Positions 61,131 through 64,000 of a DNA stretch of 64,000 nt are shown here, piece after piece. A program made the translations under genes and the position numbers. Location of the stretch: assembly GCA_964391195.1 (NCBI GenBank), contig CAYMLG010000017.1:12469-76468 (forward strand), given 5' to 3'. The DNA comes from JAAYXE01 sp964391195. GTDB taxonomy: Bacteria > Chloroflexota > Anaerolineae > Anaerolineales > UBA4823. Within the stretch, counting starts at the first letter, position 1. Every line of letters starts with the position of its first letter. The notes beneath the pieces are model-generated. The model saw nothing but the letters and a program-made list of their open reading frames with translations, was not told where the DNA came from and made no database searches.

Positions 61131-61922
61131 ATGGAGCGCCAGGAATTCCCATACAATTTGCAGCCGAAGACCACCACGAATGCCCGGGTCCTCCCGGTGG
61201 GAGAGGGCGCCTATCGCCTGGAAATCCCCCCCGGGCCGCAGGGGCAGTACCGCCTGGCGCAACTGGACGATTACGATGCCCTGCCGCGGCGCAGCTTCCC
61301 CTGGACGGCTCCCGGGGGCCTTTCGCTGCGGGCCAGGGCCTCCAGCCGGACGATCCCTGGCACCTGGGGGTTTGGCTTCTGGAACGATCCGTTCGGCATG
61401 GCGCTGGTGAGTGGGGTGGAGCGGCTGCGCCTGCCCAACCTGCCCAATGCAGCCTGGTTCTTCTTCGCTTCTCCCCCCAATTATCTATCATTATATGACG
61501 ATCTTCCGGCGCAGGGCTGGCTGGCAGCGACTTTCCGTTCGCGGCGCTTCCCGGCGCCGCTGCTGGCCCTCGGCGCGCCGGGCCTGCCCCTGGCCTTGCT
61601 GCCGCCAACCGGACGCCTGCTGCGGCGGCTGGCGCGCCCCTTCGTCCGCCAGGCCGCCGTCCGGATGGAGGTCGACCCGACGGAGTGGCATTCGTATTCC
61701 CTGGCCTGGCAGGCTGAGCGGGCGGTCTTTTCGGTGGATGGCGAAGAAATCCTGCGCACCCCCATCGCGCCGCAGGGCAGGCTGGGCCTGGTGCTGTGGG
61801 TGGACAATCAGTACGCGGCCCTCCCCCCCAGCGGCCGGTTTCGCATGGGCACCCTGGCCGCCGGTGAGACAGCCTGGCTCGAGATGGCGAATATTCGGGT
61901 TGGGCCGGAGGTCTTGAGTTAA
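61131..61922 (+). CDS. Lectin/glucanase-fold protein of unknown function
   Basis: This 263-residue protein has a pattern of strands like ConA-like lectins and family-16 glucanases (WGFGFWNDPFG near 85, YSLAWQAERAVFSVDGEEILRTP and GRLGLVLWVDNQYAA near the end). There is no clear pair of catalytic Glu residues, so it may bind glycans rather than cut them. No signal peptide is seen. It starts about 20 bases after the second MITE and ends four bases before the next gene, a glycosyltransferase, which suggests a shared role in envelope glycans. Confidence 0.6.
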   Translation: MERQEFPYNLQPKTTTNARVLPVGEGAYRLEIPPGPQGQYRLAQLDDYDALPRRSFPWTAPGGLSLRARASSRTIPGTWGFGFWNDPFGMALVSGVERLRLPNLPNAAWFFFASPPNYLSLYDDLPAQGWLAATFRSRRFPAPLLALGAPGLPLALLPPTGRLLRRLARPFVRQAAVRMEVDPTEWHSYSLAWQAERAVFSVDGEEILRTPIAPQGRLGLVLWVDNQYAALPPSGRFRMGTLAAGETAWLEMANIRVGPEVLS

Positions 61923-61925
61923 TCC

Positions 61926-63746
61926 ATGCAGACGAAAGCTGCCGGACCGGCCAGGCTGCTCTGGCTGTTCCTCTTGATTATCCTCTTGGCCGGTGGGATC
62001 GGGCTGGTGGTTCTCGCCAGTTTGCCCTATGAAACGGTGAAAAGCGCCGTCGATCTGCTCAGTAAAGACGGGGACCTGGAATCTTTTACCGCTCCGCTCT
62101 TTTCCCGCATGCTCTCACCGGCCCGGCTGCTCGGATTCGCCGCGCTGCTCGTCGGAGCTGTGCTGGTCCCCGCCCGGCGGCGGGCGCAGAGTTGGCTGGA
62201 GCGGCTGGTGGAAGGGCTGCAGGCACAATGGCGCGGCCTGTGGCAGGACGGCCGCCTGCTGCTGTCTGCCGCCCGGCAGGAGTTAAGCCATCCCTGGGTG
62301 CTCCCTTCGTTGGGGCTGCTCACCCTGTTGGCCGGTGTCAACAGCGGCATTTTCCTCTCCCAGCCGATGCGATACGACGAGGCGTACACCTTTGTCGTCT
62401 TCGCCTCCCGCCCGCTGTGGTCCGCGATCTCGGATTACCACCTGCCCAACAACCACGTTTTTCACACCCTGCTGGTCCACATTTCCTACCGCCTGCTGGG
62501 CAGCGAGCCGTGGATGGTGCGCCTGCCGGCCTACCTGGCCGGGGTGCTGTCGATCCCGGCCTGCTATCTCGCCGGGCGGCTGCTCTACAACCGGGCGGTG
62601 GGGCTGCTCGCCGCGGTCCTGCTGGGCTCCGCCGGGATGTTTGTGGAATTCGCTACCAACGCCCGCGGCTACACTTTGATCGTCCTGTTCTTCCTGCTGA
62701 GCCTGGCCCTGGGCGCTTTTTTGCTCCGCCGCCCGAACCGGGCCGCATGGCTGGCCCTGGCAGTGCTGTCCGCCCTGGGCTTCTACACCATTCCGATCAT
62801 GCTTTATCCCTGCGGGCTGGTCATGCTCTGGCTGCTGCTCTCGGCTCTCGCCGGGGACCTGGGGCCGGCGCATACCCGGCTGTCCTTCATCACCGGCCTG
62901 GTTCTGACCGGGGCGCTGATCCTGCTTCTGACTGCGATCCTGTACATCCCGGTATTTCTGAATTCAGGGGTCGAGGCGCTGCTGGGCAATGGGTTCGTGA
63001 GCGCCATGGAGTGGGGGGATTTCTCCGCCAATGTGGTGAACAAATTTCAGAACACCTGGCTGGATTGGAACCGGCGCATCCCGACGCCGGTGCTGCTGGC
63101 GTCCGCCGCCGGGCTGGCCGCCGGGCTGCTCTTCCACCGCCGGATCGCCCGCCACCGGGTGCCGGTGGCGCTGGCGGCGGCGCTGTGGATCGGGTTCGCC
63201 CTGCTGATCCAGCGGGTGGCCCCCCAACCGCGCATCTGGTTCTTCCTGCTGCCGCTGTTTTACTTGCTCGGCGCGGCCGGGCTGGTTTGGGCGGAGCAGG
63301 CCTTGCTCGCCGGGCGCTCGCTGCGCCCCTCCTATCTCGTGATGGGGCTGGCGCTGCTGGCCGGGCTGCTGGTAGGCCAGCACATCTACAGCGGGCTTCA
63401 GGTCTCTTCGCTGCGTCCGGAGTACGTGAGCGATGCCGAAGATGCGGCCTTTTTCCTCAGCGGGCGGCTCGAACCGGGCGACCAGGTGCTGGCAATGATC
63501 CCATTGAATTATCCGGCCAAGTACTACCTGATGCGCCTCGGCTTTGAACGCGACACGCTGTGCTCGAACGACTGCCCGCTGGGGGAGGGCCGGGTGTATG
63601 CGCTGGTGAACGAACGGCAGGGGCAGGATCTGACGGTCATCCTATCCCGCGCCGGGCTGAGCGAGGCGCTCGCCGGCCGCCCGGTGGAAGAAATCCACGC
63701 CTACCTGGGGATGAAGATCTACCGGTTCGATGCGGCTGGGGAGTGA
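61926..63746 (+). CDS. GT39-type (PMT-like) membrane glycosyltransferase
   Basis: This 606-residue protein has about twelve membrane helices. The first large loop carries MRYDEAYTFV (Asp-Glu pair typical of GT-C enzymes), and a NNHVFHTLLVHISYRLLG segment follows, as in the GT39/PMT_2 and ArnT families. These enzymes move sugars from polyprenyl-phosphate donors outside the membrane. The start follows the stop of the lectin-fold gene almost directly, so both are co-translated. The acceptor is unknown. Confidence 0.87.
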   Translation: MQTKAAGPARLLWLFLLIILLAGGIGLVVLASLPYETVKSAVDLLSKDGDLESFTAPLFSRMLSPARLLGFAALLVGAVLVPARRRAQSWLERLVEGLQAQWRGLWQDGRLLLSAARQELSHPWVLPSLGLLTLLAGVNSGIFLSQPMRYDEAYTFVVFASRPLWSAISDYHLPNNHVFHTLLVHISYRLLGSEPWMVRLPAYLAGVLSIPACYLAGRLLYNRAVGLLAAVLLGSAGMFVEFATNARGYTLIVLFFLLSLALGAFLLRRPNRAAWLALAVLSALGFYTIPIMLYPCGLVMLWLLLSALAGDLGPAHTRLSFITGLVLTGALILLLTAILYIPVFLNSGVEALLGNGFVSAMEWGDFSANVVNKFQNTWLDWNRRIPTPVLLASAAGLAAGLLFHRRIARHRVPVALAAALWIGFALLIQRVAPQPRIWFFLLPLFYLLGAAGLVWAEQALLAGRSLRPSYLVMGLALLAGLLVGQHIYSGLQVSSLRPEYVSDAEDAAFFLSGRLEPGDQVLAMIPLNYPAKYYLMRLGFERDTLCSNDCPLGEGRVYALVNERQGQDLTVILSRAGLSEALAGRPVEEIHAYLGMKIYRFDAAGE

Positions 63747-64000
63747 GTTTGAGCTGCCTGGTTTACTCAAAGGGATAACACGAATTGTTTAAGCCATCCC
63801 CCTATTCTGGTAATGGGCGCCCACCCGTAAACGGCCCCTGGAGGGCCAGCCCGTCTTGATGAACCAATCAGACCCGCCCCTAAGCATGCGCTGAACATGC
63901 AGTGCATGTCATGTCACGCCATTCAACCCCCCTGAACCTCGGGCGGACTCCCCGCCCGTCTCCGGTGTGGGGTGGGAGGGTGAGGAAAAGGGCGGGAGGG
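63747..64000. other. Terminal intergenic region without a recognised gene
   Basis: About 250 bases at the right edge hold no convincing ORF, tRNA or terminator. A short inverted repeat ACATGC-AGT-GCATGT lies near 63894-63908. The last 40 bases are G-rich. Confidence 0.4.

Overview
The window is GC-rich bacterial chromosome, most likely from a metagenome-assembled member of Anaerolineae (Chloroflexota). This placement is inferred from gene content, not from a phylogeny: many Thr/Pro-linker lipoproteins, VanW and LCP cell-wall proteins, a serS T-box, family-1 and ribose-type solute importers, and many peptidases. A 100-N scaffolding gap (46183-46282) points to a draft assembly. I see no rRNA, tRNA, CRISPR array, prophage or intact insertion sequence.

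Layout. 1-6400: partial methyltransferase, VanW protein, Trm112-like zinc ribbon, HEAT protein, DUF456 membrane protein, and serS behind a serine T-box. 6478-14532: a seven-gene minus-strand sugar operon (GntR regulator, Gfo/Idh oxidoreductase, SIS isomerase, lipoprotein binding protein, ATPase, two permeases) with a clear promoter overlapped by an operator-like palindrome. 14587-17730: lysS, greA and a PIG-L deacetylase. 17813-25281: LCP protein, three tandem M42 aminopeptidases, an orphan binding protein and a LysM-M23 peptidase. 25366-35912: a composite importer in which one lipoprotein fuses a family-1 (sugar/glycerol-phosphate type) binding domain to a PhnD-type (phosphonate) domain, next to PhnC, an enlarged PhnE, two UgpA/UgpE-type permeases and a phosphodiesterase-family protein. 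A stand-alone paralogue of the first binding domain is divergently transcribed.

35979-45940: housekeeping and envelope genes (rnhA, bactofilin, fabI, 3-methyladenine glycosylase, purB, SDR, purA, sugar epimerase), a membrane-anchored HEXXH protein and DUF368. 46104-48768: a lipoprotein with a thioredoxin/DsbA-like domain fused to a cyclophilin, whose active-site Cys codon is an in-frame TGA followed by a SECIS-like hairpin, then a PrsW protease. 48819-57112: penicillin acylase, acpS, an M16 protease pair, a single-pass protein and an adrenodoxin-type reductase. 57196-63746: membrane protein, M19 dipeptidase, mutY with an intact Nudix box, metallo-hydrolase, lectin-fold protein and a GT39-type glycosyltransferase.

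The strongest candidates for something new are the probable selenocysteine DsbA-cyclophilin, the composite phosphonate/sugar importer, and a small MITE family (54596-54705 and 61054-61111) with 9-bp target duplications, one copy of which sits directly against the -10 box of a gene. The peptidase load (M42 x3, M16 x2, M19, M23, PrsW, HEXXH protein, penicillin acylase) suggests an organism that lives partly on peptides and cell-wall material.
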